DNA of 64,000 nt from Tenodera sinensis (GCA_030765045.1 CM060965.1:27250435-27314434); one strand, 5' to 3'. Counted from the stretch's first letter, positions 1 through 12,064 are shown. The notes: generated from the sequence alone by a model not told the origin. Translations and numbers: made by a program.

Positions 1-198
1 GCATTACATAAAGTTAAATGATTGTGTGAAATGGAGCAGAATTTCAAATTCAAAGCTAGGCATTAATTTCCACCTTGAGTCAAAGGTAATCTGTGCCAAG
101 TTTGGTTGAAATCGGTGCAACGCTGCAGAAACACATACACATAAACCTACTTTTATATATGAGGAGTATTTGGAAATGATTTACAATAATAGTTTTTT
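1..198. other. Non-coding; possible LINE-type 3' tail
   Basis: No gene is visible. The stretch 95-165 (tttggttgaaatcggtgc, followed by repeated acacata) resembles the 3' tails of insect RTE-like non-LTR elements, which often carry a tttggttgaaatcgg phrase before a short tandem tail. The match is by general appearance only. Confidence 0.25.
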
Positions 199-588
199 AC
201 TTTCTCTACTCGTAAGTAGGGGAAGTATTGTATTCCACCCAAAAATTCGATGTCGAGATTTCACCGGAAATATATGTTTTGAGGCCCCCTGAATAAAAAA
301 AAAAGCATTTTTAGAAAAGGGTCTGTCTGTCAGTCTGTGGACAGCATAAGTCAAAAACGAAAAGTCGGTTAAAAAACAAAGTTGCTATTTAAGTTTAATG
401 TCTTTCAAGGATGCGACACGAAGATTTTGAAGAAAATAGCTCCACCCTAAACTACCCTTTACATAAGCAATAAGATAATTTGTACAAATGTCTATCTCAA
501 CTATCAAGAAAGAAGATATAGGAATGAGAGTTTGTAAGAATGGTTAGTACAAGGGTAGAGAAAGTCATGTGAGTGCAACACATCAGAT
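199..588 (+). repeat. ACTTTCTCTAC-family dispersed element, copy A (390 bp)
   Basis: The copy starts with actttctctac at 199 and ends with gtagagaaagt followed by a 23-bp extension ending catcagat. A T-run flanks both sides (193-198 and 589-593), as expected for a target duplication in a homopolymer. The interior shares the phrases aaatatatgttttgaggccc, gacagcataa and ccaccctaaacta with copies at 11713, 22806, 45420 and 62588. It has no coding capacity, so it is probably non-autonomous. This copy is internally deleted compared with the 839-bp copy at 45420. Confidence 0.7.
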
Positions 589-2667
589 TTTTTATAGTGT
601 ATTTATTAATAAAAATTATTCAATGTGCATAAGATGCCTCAATATACACTTCACCAACCCCAGTACACTGTACCACCTTCCTGGGCATATTATTGAATCA
701 TGGAACCATTGTATGGGGATACTGTACACCTGCTTATGGACAGCTGCCTGCAATTTCTTTTTGTTGTTGAAATATTTCCTTGCAGCACATCCTTCATGTT
801 ATCGAATGAAGACTTTCTTCTCAGGTGTATGATAGTGATTCATCATCAGTTACTGCAAAAATACAGATCTTCATTGTCCATTTCCAGTAGTAGACAACAG
901 ACTTCATTTCTGCCCTCCTTCTGGGCCTGTATTAAGTCCCGTGGAATGCAATGTGCACCCACCTTTTTTGACTCCTTTCCACATAAACCATGCAGTCCAT
1001 CTTTGTACATGATACGTTCTGTCTTATCCATGGTTTTCTCTACCTAACAGCAAACAAGTGCTGTTCTTTAATTATGCACTCTCTTCTCAACTGGAGTCTA
1101 GTGTCTACGTGGTGTACAAGCATCAGTTCATCCTACGAGAGGACGTTCTCATAGATGGAGCAAAACGTTTTAAACGCAGTTGTAAATCATTTTCAAACAC
1201 CCATCATATATGAAGCTATAGTAGCAGTCGTAAGCAGTTTTTAAAAAATAGTCTTTTCAACCTTCTAGCTTAATCTCTTCTAGTATTTTGAATTAAATTC
1301 TATTTCTTTTACTTAATTTCCCATTTGCGGCAAATGGTTAAAAAAATATTTAGATCATACTCAATTATTGATAAACTATACATTTTAACTTTTAAAGAAT
1401 ATTATTGAACTGTGTAAAAATGTGTATTTCATTTAAAGTAGGGTTGGAGTTGTTTCTAACAAGAATATAAATATATATTATAGACAGCTCTAAAAAATAA
1501 ATATAAGAAATATTATAGAAGCTGTATAAAACTGACTTCATAGTTCCATTGCTATTATTTAGTTAATCCAACAAATTTTCAGATGAGCATCTTTTTCTAT
1601 GTATGCATTGCGTACTGCACAAGTCCTCAGCAGTTGTCTTCACTACTTTTTGTAGAATACAGTTTTCAAAATATTTTATTTCTTCAAACACACTATCTTA
1701 ATAGGTGAGATAATTATGTTCCAAATTATGTTTATGTATGGCTCATTTAAAACATTTTTCAAATGTACTTGGGCAATTCTTTCATTCCTCGTTTGGAACA
1801 AGTTGCATAGAGTCAACAAGTTTGCACTGTTACGTTATATACCCTCCATGCTAATCCTGCTGTCCTTGTTTTGCTTTCTATGTTTATATGGTTGTAACGC
1901 TATGGTTTCCAGAAATAACCATCTTGTTGTGCATATAAAGAGCAGAAGGCATTTTTTGTGTGTAGTTTTAAAGCTATTATGTTTCTAATGGGCAGGTAGC
2001 ATTTGCTGAAATATTGCATGTGACGGTAAGTGAAATTAGTATTTGAGAAATTTAGAAATATTGAGTTTCATTATGTACAGATGTTTGTGAACATGTAGAG
2101 GTTTAAATTATGTTATTTGGTAAAGGTATGTCAGAGGAAAAGCTTTCAAACTGCATTCTAGGGCATAATATCCTATCACTGAGTTGCATACTATTCACAC
2201 ATTGATAAAAATGCAAAAACTGCAAACTGCCTACCTCCATTCTATATGGGTTATTATTTAATTCTTAATTTTGAGGGCCTAAGTTCAAATGTCATTTGAA
2301 GAAAGTTGTCTCAAAGTGTTCCATGTGAGAAGACAAATGTAAGTTGATACTCATCTTGGTGGACTCCATTCATTACAGCATTCATTCTTTCACCATTCAA
2401 CATGAATATATAATTTAAAGAACATCAGCACTTTTGAATCCCAGCCATATTCACCTGTACCAAGAAACCATGCATTTTAGGGTTATTCCAAATGAGTTTG
2501 TATGGCGTTTTTGTGAGTAATTGTAGAATACCATATATTGTCAGATAATGACTTCAGGAGCACCGCCCCCCCCCCCCAAAAAAAAAAAACACTGATATGT
2601 TTGTCAGCATTGTGTCTTTATTTGTTTTTAAAGTATATGACCTTTCAGTGCGAAAAGATAAATGTGT
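589..2667. other. No gene seen; AT-rich intergenic or intronic DNA
   Basis: Short open frames here (for example 700-1047 and 1716-1988) show no recognisable domain and no coding bias. A run of C followed by A lies at 2562-2590. If host gene 1 has exons upstream of this window, this stretch could be one of its introns. Confidence 0.5.
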
Positions 2668-4240
2668 CTAAAGTAAAAACAAATTAGAAACTAAAAGCTT
2701 CACTTATCTTAGTAATATTCCAAGTTCTTTGGTGCTAACAAGTTTCGAGTTGACTCCAACTCATTCTCAAAGCTATACAAACAAATTAGTTACCATAGAT
2801 ACTGATGCTCATTTTAATCAATCTCTGAAAACAAAAACCTATAAATACAGTCTATTGGAGGGATTTCAAAATTCATAACATGGTTTCTGTTTTTTAAAAT
2901 AAATATCTTTTCCCAAACCATTAAATCTATAGGTCCACTTAATTGTTTTAATAATTTAACCTCTGGATTGATTTCATGATTAAATGACCAAAAATGATCT
3001 GCCACAGCTGATTTAACAGTTTGTTTATATTTAATATTTCTAAAATGTTCTTTCATTCTGGTTCCTAAATGATGTTTAGTTTTACCAACATAAACCTTAT
3101 CACAATCCAAACAGCTAAATTGATAAATGCCAGATTTTTTATAATTTGGAATTTTATCTTCTTTAGAAAAATGTAGTAAATTTTGTATATTAAATTTATT
3201 TTGAGGGACCAAATTTATTCCATATTCTTTAAAAATCTTTGTAAATATTTTATTGGCCCGTGGATGGTAAGTAAACTTTTTAAAAATACAATTATCTTTT
3301 ATTTTTTTGAGGGTAGAAACTTCTTTAACAGCTTTTTGATACTTAAATTTATCTATCTTTTTATGTATAAAATCTGTATTAAAACATTAATTACTGCTGT
3401 GTTAATAATGTGTTTATATTCTGTGTCAAATTCTTCTTTATTAAGGGGTATATTTATTAACCTATAAATTAAACTATTGAAAACAGCAAATTTATGTGCA
3501 AAAGGATTAAAACTTTCATTTTTTATGTAATTATCAGTGCGAGTAGATTTTCTATAAATACCAAAATTCAATTTATTGTAATGTCTTTTAATTTTTAAGT
3601 CCAGGAACGGAAGGCATCCATTATTTTCGGTTTCCAAAGTGAATTGTATGGCTTTATCATGTAAATTTAAAAGTTTTAAAGCATCATTTATCCTTTAATT
3701 TAAAAGATGAGTCAATTAATAACACTGAACAACACTTAACAACATAGTTTTCCGGGACGCGTTTCGAAGGTTAACTTTCCACATATTATCTGTTTTTTAG
3801 GGACAACAGCAAAAATGTCATCCACATATCTATACCATGTTTTAAAAATTAGAGGGAATGATTTTATAATTTGAGTTTCAAGAAAGCTCGTGAAAAGATT
3901 AGCAAGAAATGGCGAAAGTGACTAGCCATTGCCAAGCCAGAAGTTTATTGAAAAAAATTACTATTAAAACTAAAGAAATTTTTTATCTAAACAAAGATTT
4001 GTAAGTTTTACAAAATCATCTATTAATTCTTTATTTAATTCTAATGAATTCAACCATTTTTTTAAAAAAAATCAAAAGCTTTTTTCTAGGAATACTAGGA
4101 AATGAAGCATTTACATCAAAAGAAACAAGTTTATCATTATCAGACAATACTATATTGCTAATCTTTTCTACTAATTCAAAAGAATTTTTAATATGTCTGA
4201 AGAGCTCTTAAGCCATTTTATAGGAATAAGCCATGGCATT
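2668..4240 (-). pseudogene. Penelope-like retroelement 1: RT plus GIY-YIG, decayed
   Basis: Read on the minus strand, frameshifted pieces give the Penelope-like order. RT motif A (LVSFDVNASFP) is at about 4098-4135, SLSPFLANLF at about 3890-3925, and the catalytic YRYVDDIF at 3813-3833. An LPFLDLKI block follows at about 3590-3620. The open frame 2814-3212 carries a GIY-YIG nuclease domain with GIY at its residues 28-30, VYVG at 40-43 and an R/E/H helix (TRMKEH). RT plus a C-terminal GIY-YIG is diagnostic of Penelope-like elements. Stops and frameshifts (for example around 3350 and 3690) make it inactive. About 90 bp at 3690-3780 interrupt the frame between the RT and LPFLDL blocks and recur at 39411 and 39710. 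The non-coding end at 2668-2810 contains a degenerate hammerhead-like fold. The 5' part is missing. Confidence 0.85.
3690..3780 (-). repeat. About 90-bp dispersed Penelope-associated segment
   Basis: This segment splits the Penelope frame after the YVDD block. It is nearly repeated at 39411-39497 and 39710-39770 in the same orientation. All share gttttccgg-type sequence, then gtttcgaaggttaac, then ctttcc. On the minus strand it reads a possible stem, then CGAAAC, two bases and GT(C/T), the arrangement found next to the cleavage site of minimal hammerhead ribozymes. The upstream CUGAUGA box is not intact. Confidence 0.5.
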
Positions 4241-6114
4241 GCAAAGCCTTCGTAGCCATGACTGCTCAGCATCATTATTCTGCAGCTGATCGTCAGATTT
4301 TGTACTTGTGTAAAAATGTATTCCAAGACCAAAATTGTCTGGTATTACTTACAGTTTGTTCAGAACGTGGTGACACCGGGGATGTGCGAGAGAGGAGAAA
4401 TTAAGGAGAAGTGACTGGGGTGGTGGGGGACAAGCACGTGATGTCAGAACTCAGGCAGTCACATACACAAGCGGAGTATGTTTACGTATTATAAACAATT
4501 AACAATTATTGTGAAGCTATCTCGGTGAGAGTAAGCGATACACTAATCCCCACCTCTCCTCTTATGTACATGAGCATGCCTCTTCTATTGTGCATCTATG
4601 CTTTAGGAGTGGGGAGTACCACGACAATCTGGACAAACTGTACTCTATTGCATTCCAGACTTTGTGTGTGTGTGTGGGGGGGGGGGGGGGTTGTGTGTGT
4701 ACTGACTGGCTTATTAGCCAATGTAAACTTTCAGTAACCACTTCAGTCATCAGATAATTAGATGACCTTAATACTTGCACACTTTATCTTGGGTCCTAGG
4801 ATCTAGTGCTAGAAGGGGTCTGAGTCAAGAAGTCCTATGTTTTACCTAAGTAACAACTGAACAACATTATGTACACTCCAGTGTTACCACTTGTGCATTT
4901 TACTGTATCACATTACCTTTGTTGTTGATCTTTTGCATTATCATACCGGTTTACTTTAGTTTTACTTTTGTGTTTAACCAATTCAGAGTAATTTTAAGTA
5001 CTACATGCCTGAAGCAGATCAACTAGCTCCTTAATGAGTAAAAGAATAAGACAGGTGTGTAGCCTTTTACTTCAGGTGTTGACTAACCTGTAAAAAGCTC
5101 TGCAGAAACTTAAATCATGGGCTTCTATGCATAATTTATTCATGGTGTTCTATGCATAATTTGATTGCATAAAAAGAGTAAGTCCTATTGCTGTCTTCGA
5201 TAACAATGCCCTCTGAGAGCTCAAGATAAAGTGTGCGAGTAGTACATAGTGTGTGCTGCTAAATGTCAGTGTTATTTGTTCCATATTGACCAAATCTTAA
5301 AGATAGAGAAAGGAATTTTTAAGTGTGTAAGTGTAATCGGTCCTGGAGTACTTGAGGTTACCTAGTAATCTCTCGTTAGGTAAAAACGTGAGGAAAGCAC
5401 TGGCAAAGTAGTTTTGAAGGTATGACAAAATATTATATAAGAAACAAAAGGCACAAATGAAGTAACTTGTGTGTTTAAGTGAATTATTGAGAAAGATTAT
5501 GAATGTTCTGTGCTGATAATAGTCTCTGTCTGCAGCATTATACATGTGTTCTCGAGGTAAGTAACATTGAATTATTTATGTTTGGAACAAACAAGGATTG
5601 TGTGCTATTATTATATTCATTATCTCTAGACTGGAACCAGGTTTGTTAATGGTATGATGAATAGGACTTTGTATGTGAAATAAGTGCATAGTTGGGGTTA
5701 ACAAATAAGGTTATTTTGCTGTGATTGTGCTGTTTGCTTTTGTATTGTTTTACCATTTCAGAGTTTTATTTTATACTGACAGCTAGATTTTTTCATTGGC
5801 TTCAATCAGCATTGATGGTACTAATGAGAAATGCCACAAGGTTTTTTGTGAAAATATTGAGTTTCAAAGCACTGAGGGTCAAATTATTGTACAAAATGAT
5901 TGCTCTGCTTCATCTTCACTAGTGAATGGAATGCAAGATGTAACAAAATAGACTGGTCAGACTTATTCCATGGTAGATATGAAACAATCCCTGAATGGTA
6001 CTTAGTGAATTTCCTTAAATCACCAGATTGAACAATCCTTTTCTGCTACATAAGAATCCTGTATTGCAGCAAATACCTTATAGCCAACCTAATTGATTGA
6101 AGATATGTGAATAG
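4241..6114. other. No gene seen
   Basis: The stretch is unassigned. A GT-then-G simple tract lies at 4662-4700 and a GC-richer patch at 4370-4480. The open frames are short and overlap the simple tract. Confidence 0.5.
4662..4700. repeat. (GT)n followed by poly-G tract
   Basis: A short GT dinucleotide run passes directly into a G homopolymer of about 14, then resumes as GT. The same GT-to-G arrangement occurs at 7627-7660. Open frames across it encode only glycine/valine or proline/histidine runs and are artefacts. Confidence 0.9.
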
Positions 6115-6901
6115 TAGAAGAAGTTGTTCTTACTGTGGTAGGTGCAGCAATGATGGAATTGGGAAGGGTGGGCAGTAAGTGAATGATTGTGGAAAGGATA
6201 TTAAAATATTGGTATAGAATGAGATTAATGCAAGAGCAGAATATTTTGGGACTGTTGAATAATGCAGGAAAGAGCCCCTAATGGGATGAATTGGGTTCAG
6301 GGATTGAGATTTCTATAGGAAATTGGAATGGGGAATATATGGGAAGAGAGGGAGGAACAAGCTAGAGGTTTCTGAAAAGAGGTAAGGAATAAGGAGACAG
6401 GAACTATTTCAAAATCTTAGAGAAAAGAAAAGTTTCGTAAAAGTCAACTAAAGGAGGAGAGGGGTAAGAGAGAAGTGTGTGGATTAATGTAGCAGGGTGG
6501 GAAGGGAAGGTTGACATGAACGAACCAGATCAAGTATACATACCTAGTCTAGTCACAAATACTGTTACAAATTTTTGACACACACTGTACAACCAGTTTG
6601 GCATGTAAACAACTGCCAGTGTTCACACATTAACCTTGAACCATTGTTAGTTTGTCTTTGAAATAAGCATTTCCAGGTTTGAACATGGAATGGGGTGATT
6701 ATGAAAATTATTGCCATCATAGCGTTGTATAAATCTGGAACATCTGCAAGTTCCATTTTCAAGACACTACAAAAGCTGAAAACCAGCCGTATGTTTGTGT
6801 AATGGATTGAGTGATTCACTGCAACCAAGACTGTGAAAGATCGTCCAAGGGAGGGTCACTGACTTAGTGTCAGAAATCCAGCTGCAGAAAAAGCAGTGGC
6901 A

Positions 6902-7272
6902 ATTATTATTTATTTATGCCAACAAACTTACAGTTGGTGTTTTGAAACACACAAGCCATGTGTGGCTTGTGGGTTTAAAAACACCAACAGTAAGTTTGTA
7001 GGCATAAATAAATAATAATTACCATCTGAAGGTTATTTAATCCTGGGTCATAAAGTACTTGCAATAGTAAGTCACCATTGGGGTAATTGTCTCTGATGTG
7101 AGACTGCCTTTGTGGTTTACCAGGAAAAATACGAACTGGTTTGAGAATTCAATGCCATGCTGGCAGGTTGTCACAGTAGCTTAATGGTTAGAGCACCCGC
7201 CTGGTAAGCGGAAGGTTTGTGGTTCAAATCCCAGCTGTGGCATTGAATTTTTAAGTTCCAGTTCTACCTCTG
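6902..7272 (+). mobile_element. tRNA-derived SINE, rearranged, with 12-bp target duplication
   Basis: The insert is flanked by aaagcagtggca at 6890-6901 and 7273-7284. The tRNA-like head (7170-7242) has a paired acceptor stem (gtcacag with ctgtggc), an A-box-like tagcttaatggtta and a B-box-like ggttcaaatcc. The loop would read GGT (Thr), but the T stem has mismatches, so this is not a functional tRNA gene. The SINE tail (aacaccaacagtaagtttg, then ataaataaataataat) lies before the head, not after it, and is present twice as an inverted pair (6902-6960 and 6962-7020). Related copies are at 10284 and 46953. Confidence 0.8.
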
Positions 7273-7626
7273 AAAGCAGTGGCATCTCGTGTTCAAAGAA
7301 ATCCAGCATGGAAGCAGGCTATCTTGTCCTGTAAAATGGACATTTCAGAAAGGTCAATGTCCAGGCTTCTGTCAGGGACTTTGGAGTAAGGGTTTATTGC
7401 CTAGGTAAATGACATTATCTTGACGTATGCCTAGAGAAGCTGAGACTGCTTAAATGTCAACGTGTCCTGCAGGGTTACACACAAAATGATCATTGGAACA
7501 TCCTTACTTTCCTAGAGTATTACTATTGAAAAGTCTTTCATTGTGCAAAACAGGGTTTATGCATCATGTTGGGAAGCCAGTAATAAGGCCTAAAGTTCAG
7601 AGGGCCCATCATCCCTCCTCAGTGAT

Positions 7627-7660
7627 GGTGTGTGTGTGTGTGTGGGGGGGGGGGGGGGGT
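7627..7660. repeat. (GT)n followed by poly-G tract inside transposase relic
   Basis: About nine GT units pass into a run of about 15 G. This is similar to 4662-4700 and lies within the decayed transposase. Confidence 0.9.
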
Positions 7661-8520
7661 GAGTTAATCTGGCACCACTCAGCTGCACTTCTGTGGAAAA
7701 AGGTATTAAAACCAGTGCCAGAGTGTACAAAAGCACCTTTTTGGAGCCTATTGTCAAGCGCTTGATGCACATTGTTTCAAAACCAACCATGGGCTACAGC
7801 AGGATTCTGCTCCAACCCACAAGGCTAGTTCAACTCAAGGGTGGTTTCAGCGCCATATCCCTGACTTCATTTTACCTGAAGATTACCCCAGTGGTGGTCA
7901 GGACCTGAACTCTTTGGACTACCAACTGTGATCACTGCTGGAGGGCATTGTCTGCAAGAGGAGACACCCACCATTGTCAGCAGAGACAGATTTCCCCCTG
8001 GATGTTGTCCATTCCGCCATAGACAAGTAGCCACAAAAAATCGGAGCATGTATCAATGCAAAAGTTGGCCATTTCGAAAAGTGATTGGTTCTGTGGGTAA
8101 AGAATGTTTGTAAGTACAACATACTAAAAGCAAATTAAAATATGCAATGGTATTTGCGCTTTTCACTTTTTAAGTTGTAACAGTATTATGGAGTAGGCAC
8201 ATTAAGAGGATTCAGAAAGGGAGTGAGCTTGGATTATATGCCATTTGTGTGGGGAATGGGACAAGGACTTTCATTATATAATAGAATGTGAAGAAATAAG
8301 GTTTTGGAGGGAACAGTTTATTTCAAAGAAATGGGGAGGAATAACAAAGAGGTTATGAAAATTAAGATAATGAAGTTTAAAAAAAAGGGAAGAGGATGTA
8401 AAGCTATTAAGTGAATTTATAGCAGGAATAAGGGAGAAGTGGTATAGGAAACTAAATAGAAATAATGTGGACCAGGGTGGGCCCAACCATACATAACCAA
8501 GGAGTTAAACTGTATGGTGG

Positions 8521-10079
8521 ATCAATAGGATAAAATAGTAACTTAAACAATATAGAACAAAATTTTGTAAAATTGAATGTAAAGTTTTATTACAAATATC
8601 TATGTTTCTAGTAGGTTAAGGGAATAGCTGCTGGCTTCAAGTAGCTGAGATAATTGTAGGAAATATTATTAGATTTAATTATACTTGTTTCATTTTGTTT
8701 TGGTAGGTTGGATTGTATTGTTTTTGAGCATAAATAAACTTATTCATTTACTGTTGTGAGGACATGTTAACCCACTTTTGCTTTGTTTTTCACTTGTGAT
8801 ATTTCTCTTAGGCCTGTTGCTGGACAGTATCATGCATACATGTTTCATGTTAAATTTCTTTTTTCTTTTAGCAAAATTGCATGTGGTATCTTTACACAGT
8901 AAGGACTTGGGTATAAAGAAAAAGAGCAAGGGTGTAGGAGGGAAGAAGTTGTACTGATATCAGCAAATGATTTAACTTTTAACATAATTAGAACGAAAGC
9001 ATTCAGCAAATTTTGTAACTTTTACCTTAACTTCATAAGGTTGAAAAGATTAATAAAACAATTTTCCTGATGCAAACACCAAACCTTGTAAAGTTGCTTG
9101 CTGCTAATGATGTGAATGCATAGCACAAACACTTGTCTGGAGGGTTTGTTAAGCTAAACTTTCAGTTACATATTTCTGATTACAGTACTGTTTCTTAGAT
9201 TTCAGGTTTACTGTTAGTGTTGTGTTGAGTTGTGTTTGTGTCAGTGAAAATGTTGAGCAAAAAGAAAAGACAAGTTAACATGACAATGAAAATTACATTG
9301 GATGCATTAAAGAGATAGGGCAAGGGGGAACATATTAATACATAATAAATTTTAAGATATGTTATACTTTTGTGTTTCCTATATTGTGCTAGAACATGCA
9401 TTTATGTAATTTGCAGTGTTATGTTAAGAATTGTGAATAACAGACCCCTTATTCCGTAAAACTAGACATTTCAGTAAATTGACATCCTCACAGTCCACAT
9501 TAGGTCGAGTTGTCTGAATTCTACTGTAGTTTTTTTTTAAATATATGCAATAATGCTGTAATAGCCTCTTATAACTACAATGATACTGCTACATTTGACT
9601 CATAAGAAACCCTACAAATTTGTGTAGGTTAATATAAATTGTGATACTATTTTTTTACCGAACTAGTAATGTTTCCATATGTACATTGTCTAATGAGTGC
9701 CATAAAAATATTTAACATTTAAAATGTGTATGTGTAACTCCAAAAAGACATTCATGATGCAAGCATTTTCTTTTTCCAAGTGATAGGGAGACTTGTAACA
9801 TTGCTGCTGCAGTACACAGAGCTTTGTATTTGTTCCAGTAGATGCCATTGAATGTTAATAAGCAGTTGCAAAGGTATTAGTATCCTGTTTTTAGAAGCAT
9901 TTTGGTATACAGACACAGAATCATTTAAATATGTCCAATGAGTACTCATTTTGAAGGTAGGTGTTAATGGAGCCAAAATGTTTGGTTGTATAAAAAATGT
10001 GCATGTGAATGTGTCTCATCATACAGTATAGTGTATGGTTCTGTTGAGCTGTAAACAATCTGCAAGGGAGAATCGTCAA
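8521..10079. other. No gene seen
   Basis: The stretch is AT-rich, with only short frames that carry no recognisable domain. Confidence 0.5.
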
Positions 10080-11030
10080 AACCCACCAGGCAAATTACAG
10101 AATCATGTCTAAGCAAGAACACACCATTCTCCAGCAATGATTCTCATATGTTTGCAGACAACTATACCCTCAAGCATGTTTGAGGAACTAAAGCCTCAAT
10201 GAATGGGTGCTTGCCTGCATCTACAATGTTATCAAGCAAAGGAGGAACAGTTTCCTTCTAAGTTTGTAGCTGCAGTGGAAAAAATTGTCAATTTCAGAGG
10301 TAAAACCAGAACTGAAAAATTCGATGCCACAGTGGCATTTGAGCCAGACCCTCCGCTTCACACACAGCTGCCCTAAGCACTGAGCTACTGTGACAACTTA
10401 CCAGTATGACATGAACTCTCCAACTGATTCTGTGGTTCAAATCCTGGGCATTGAATTTTTCAGTTATTCTACCTCTCAAACATTGCCCACACACGGCTTA
10501 TATGTTTAAAAATGCAGCAGTAAGTTTGTTGGCGTAAATAAATAGTAGCCATCACTTTGATGCCACCACAAAATGGATGAGTATGGAACACCAACAATCC
10601 CAACTCTCCATGTTTAAAAAAAAAGGTTCATTCCTCCAAAAGCAGGAAAAGGATGTTTTTTGTTTTTCTTTCTATTTTTGGCTAAAAGTCCATTACTTTT
10701 AGATTATAACAGTACAGGCAATGCAGTCAGTTAATGTACTAGCTTACAAAACCTGGAAACATCTATAAGAAACCTGGCACATTATCAAGTGGAATTATTC
10801 TGTTGCATGACAGTGCACACCCATTTGTTGCCCATGTGTCCCACAATCTGTTGGGGTTCACTTCTACTGGTAGGTCCTTATCTATACAGCGTCTGACTTA
10901 TGGTTACCATATCCTGGGACCATCAAATTACATACTAAGGGCTGACACTTTACCAATGATCTACAGTTTTGTAATACTGTCGAAGGTTGCTCCACAGCCA
11001 GCCATGAGTTCAGCTAGGAATCTGTAATCT
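10080..11030 (+). pseudogene. Mariner-type transposase relic split by a SINE
   Basis: Plus-strand fragments follow mariner transposase order. After the SINE comes HHFDATTKWMSMEHQQ (about 10550-10600), equivalent to the region after the first catalytic Asp of a DETW block. Further on is SSGIILLHDSAHPFVAHVS (about 10780-10840), the second catalytic block, usually LLHDNARPHTA. A weak match to the following block comes after it. Numerous frameshifts and stops are present. I could not place terminal inverted repeats. Confidence 0.6.
10284..10548. mobile_element. tRNA-derived SINE copy 2, inverted head
   Basis: The segment 10310-10400 is a tRNA-like head on the minus strand (its complement holds the box-A-like tagctcagtgctta). 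It is followed on the plus strand by a B-box-like ggttcaaatcc and the SINE tail attctacctctcaaa, cccacacacggct and gtaagtttgttggc. The same modules occur at 6902-7272. The head and tail are therefore in opposite orientation within one insert. Confidence 0.65.
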
Positions 11031-11712
11031 AGCAATGTGCTGAAACACATTTTTAAACAGACAACACTGGAATTACAACTCATATCACCAAGTTCTTATA
11101 TGTCCAAGTATTGCAACTAATAAACTATAATGAACAAAATAGAACACTTTGCACTTTTACTTGGCTAACTCTTAAAGGAAAATGTCTGAATAAATACATG
11201 CCCTTATTGACTGTTTATATGTTCACTTTTATTAATTCCAAAGAGCATATAGTGATGAACTCTGCTTAATTTTGTTGCATATTTGGGAAACTAGCTTATT
11301 TTTATAAGCTCTATTGAATGTTTTTATTTTACATATATTAAAGTTTCAATTAAGCCTTATGAAATACTTGAACTTTATGTTGGTGCTTCTTTTAACTCCA
11401 TGTTCTTGCTGAAAATAGAAGTATCATTAGCATGAGACAAAACAGTTGAAGTCATGAAGACACTGACACCATATGTCATCACTCCTGAATTAGATTAACA
11501 ATTTTTGTATATCTACCATACTAGATATAAATTTCACTTTGGTCTTGTTCGTATCAAGTAATTAATTGATCTGCTATGTCCATAACCCTGCAACATTCAG
11601 TAACTATACAGTTGAGTACTTTTGTCATTCTAGATTCCAACAATACTCATACAGTCATACTGCTGTTATGGTCACAGTTCTTTCTAAAGTCACGTTTAGT
11701 TAAATATTAAAA

Positions 11713-12064
11713 ATCTGATGTGTTGTACTTTCATAATTTTCTCTATTCTTGTACTAACCACTCTTATTCCTATTTCTTCATGTTAGTGGAGATAAACATT
11801 TGCAGAAATTATCTTATCCCTTAGGGTAGTTTGGGGTGGAGAAATTTTCTTCGAAATCTTCATGTCGGATCCTTAAAAGAAATTAAATTTAATTACCAAC
11901 TTTGGTTTTTATCAGACTTTTTGTTTTTGTGTTATGCTGCCCACAGACACACACACATATGGACCTATTTCTAAAAATGCTTTTTTTGGATTCAGGGGTC
12001 CTCAAAAAATATTTCACCTGAAATACAATAGGTTCTTCTACATACTATGCACAGTAGAGAAGGT
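11713..12064 (-). repeat. ACTTTCTCTAC-family dispersed element, copy B (352 bp)
   Basis: It starts atctgatgtgttg at 11713 and ends agtagagaaggt at 12064. An A-run flanks each side (taaaa before, aaaaa after). It shares ccttagggtagtttggggtgg-type sequence, acttttt(g/c)gtttttg and catatggaccta with the other copies. It is orientated opposite to copy A. Confidence 0.75.

Larger units (their letters stand above)
6562..8183 (+). mobile_element. Tc1/mariner-type DNA transposon, decayed, split by a SINE
   Basis: The ends are inverted: ctgttacaaattttt at 6562 and the complement of ctttttaagttgtaacag ending at 8183. A TA lies immediately outside each end (6560-6561 and 8184-8185), the family's target duplication. 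Removing the 371-bp SINE and one 12-bp duplication leaves about 1.24 kb, a normal size. Plus-strand pieces match transposase: an N-terminal helix-turn-helix region at about 6735-6890 (KTLQKLKTSRMFVYRVIERF, then KDRPREGR) and a C-terminal catalytic part at about 7790-8010 (LQQDSAPTHKASSTQGWFQ, IPDFILPEDYPS and NSLDYQ). Stops, frameshifts and a GT/G tract interrupt it. Confidence 0.85.
6115..8520 (+). pseudogene. Non-LTR retrotransposon 3' ORF fragment, interrupted
   Basis: Two parts belong to one LINE C-terminal region. The left part (6115-6559) translates into fragments such as ILKYWYRMRLMQEQ, typical of the region after the RT in insect LINEs. The right part (8186-8520) contains CHLCGEWDKDFHYIIECEE, a CCHC-type zinc-binding motif, followed by IRFWREQF and, after a frameshift, FIAGIREKWYRKLNRN. 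A Tc1/mariner element (6562-8183) with a TA duplication separates the two parts. Frameshifts and stops mean it is dead. The matches rest on family resemblance, not a database search. Confidence 0.65.

Noticed and set aside
7170..7242. Functional tRNA-Thr gene
   Set aside because: The acceptor stem pairs well, but the T stem is mismatched and the sequence lies inside a SINE insert with a 12-bp target duplication. I treat it as a SINE head.
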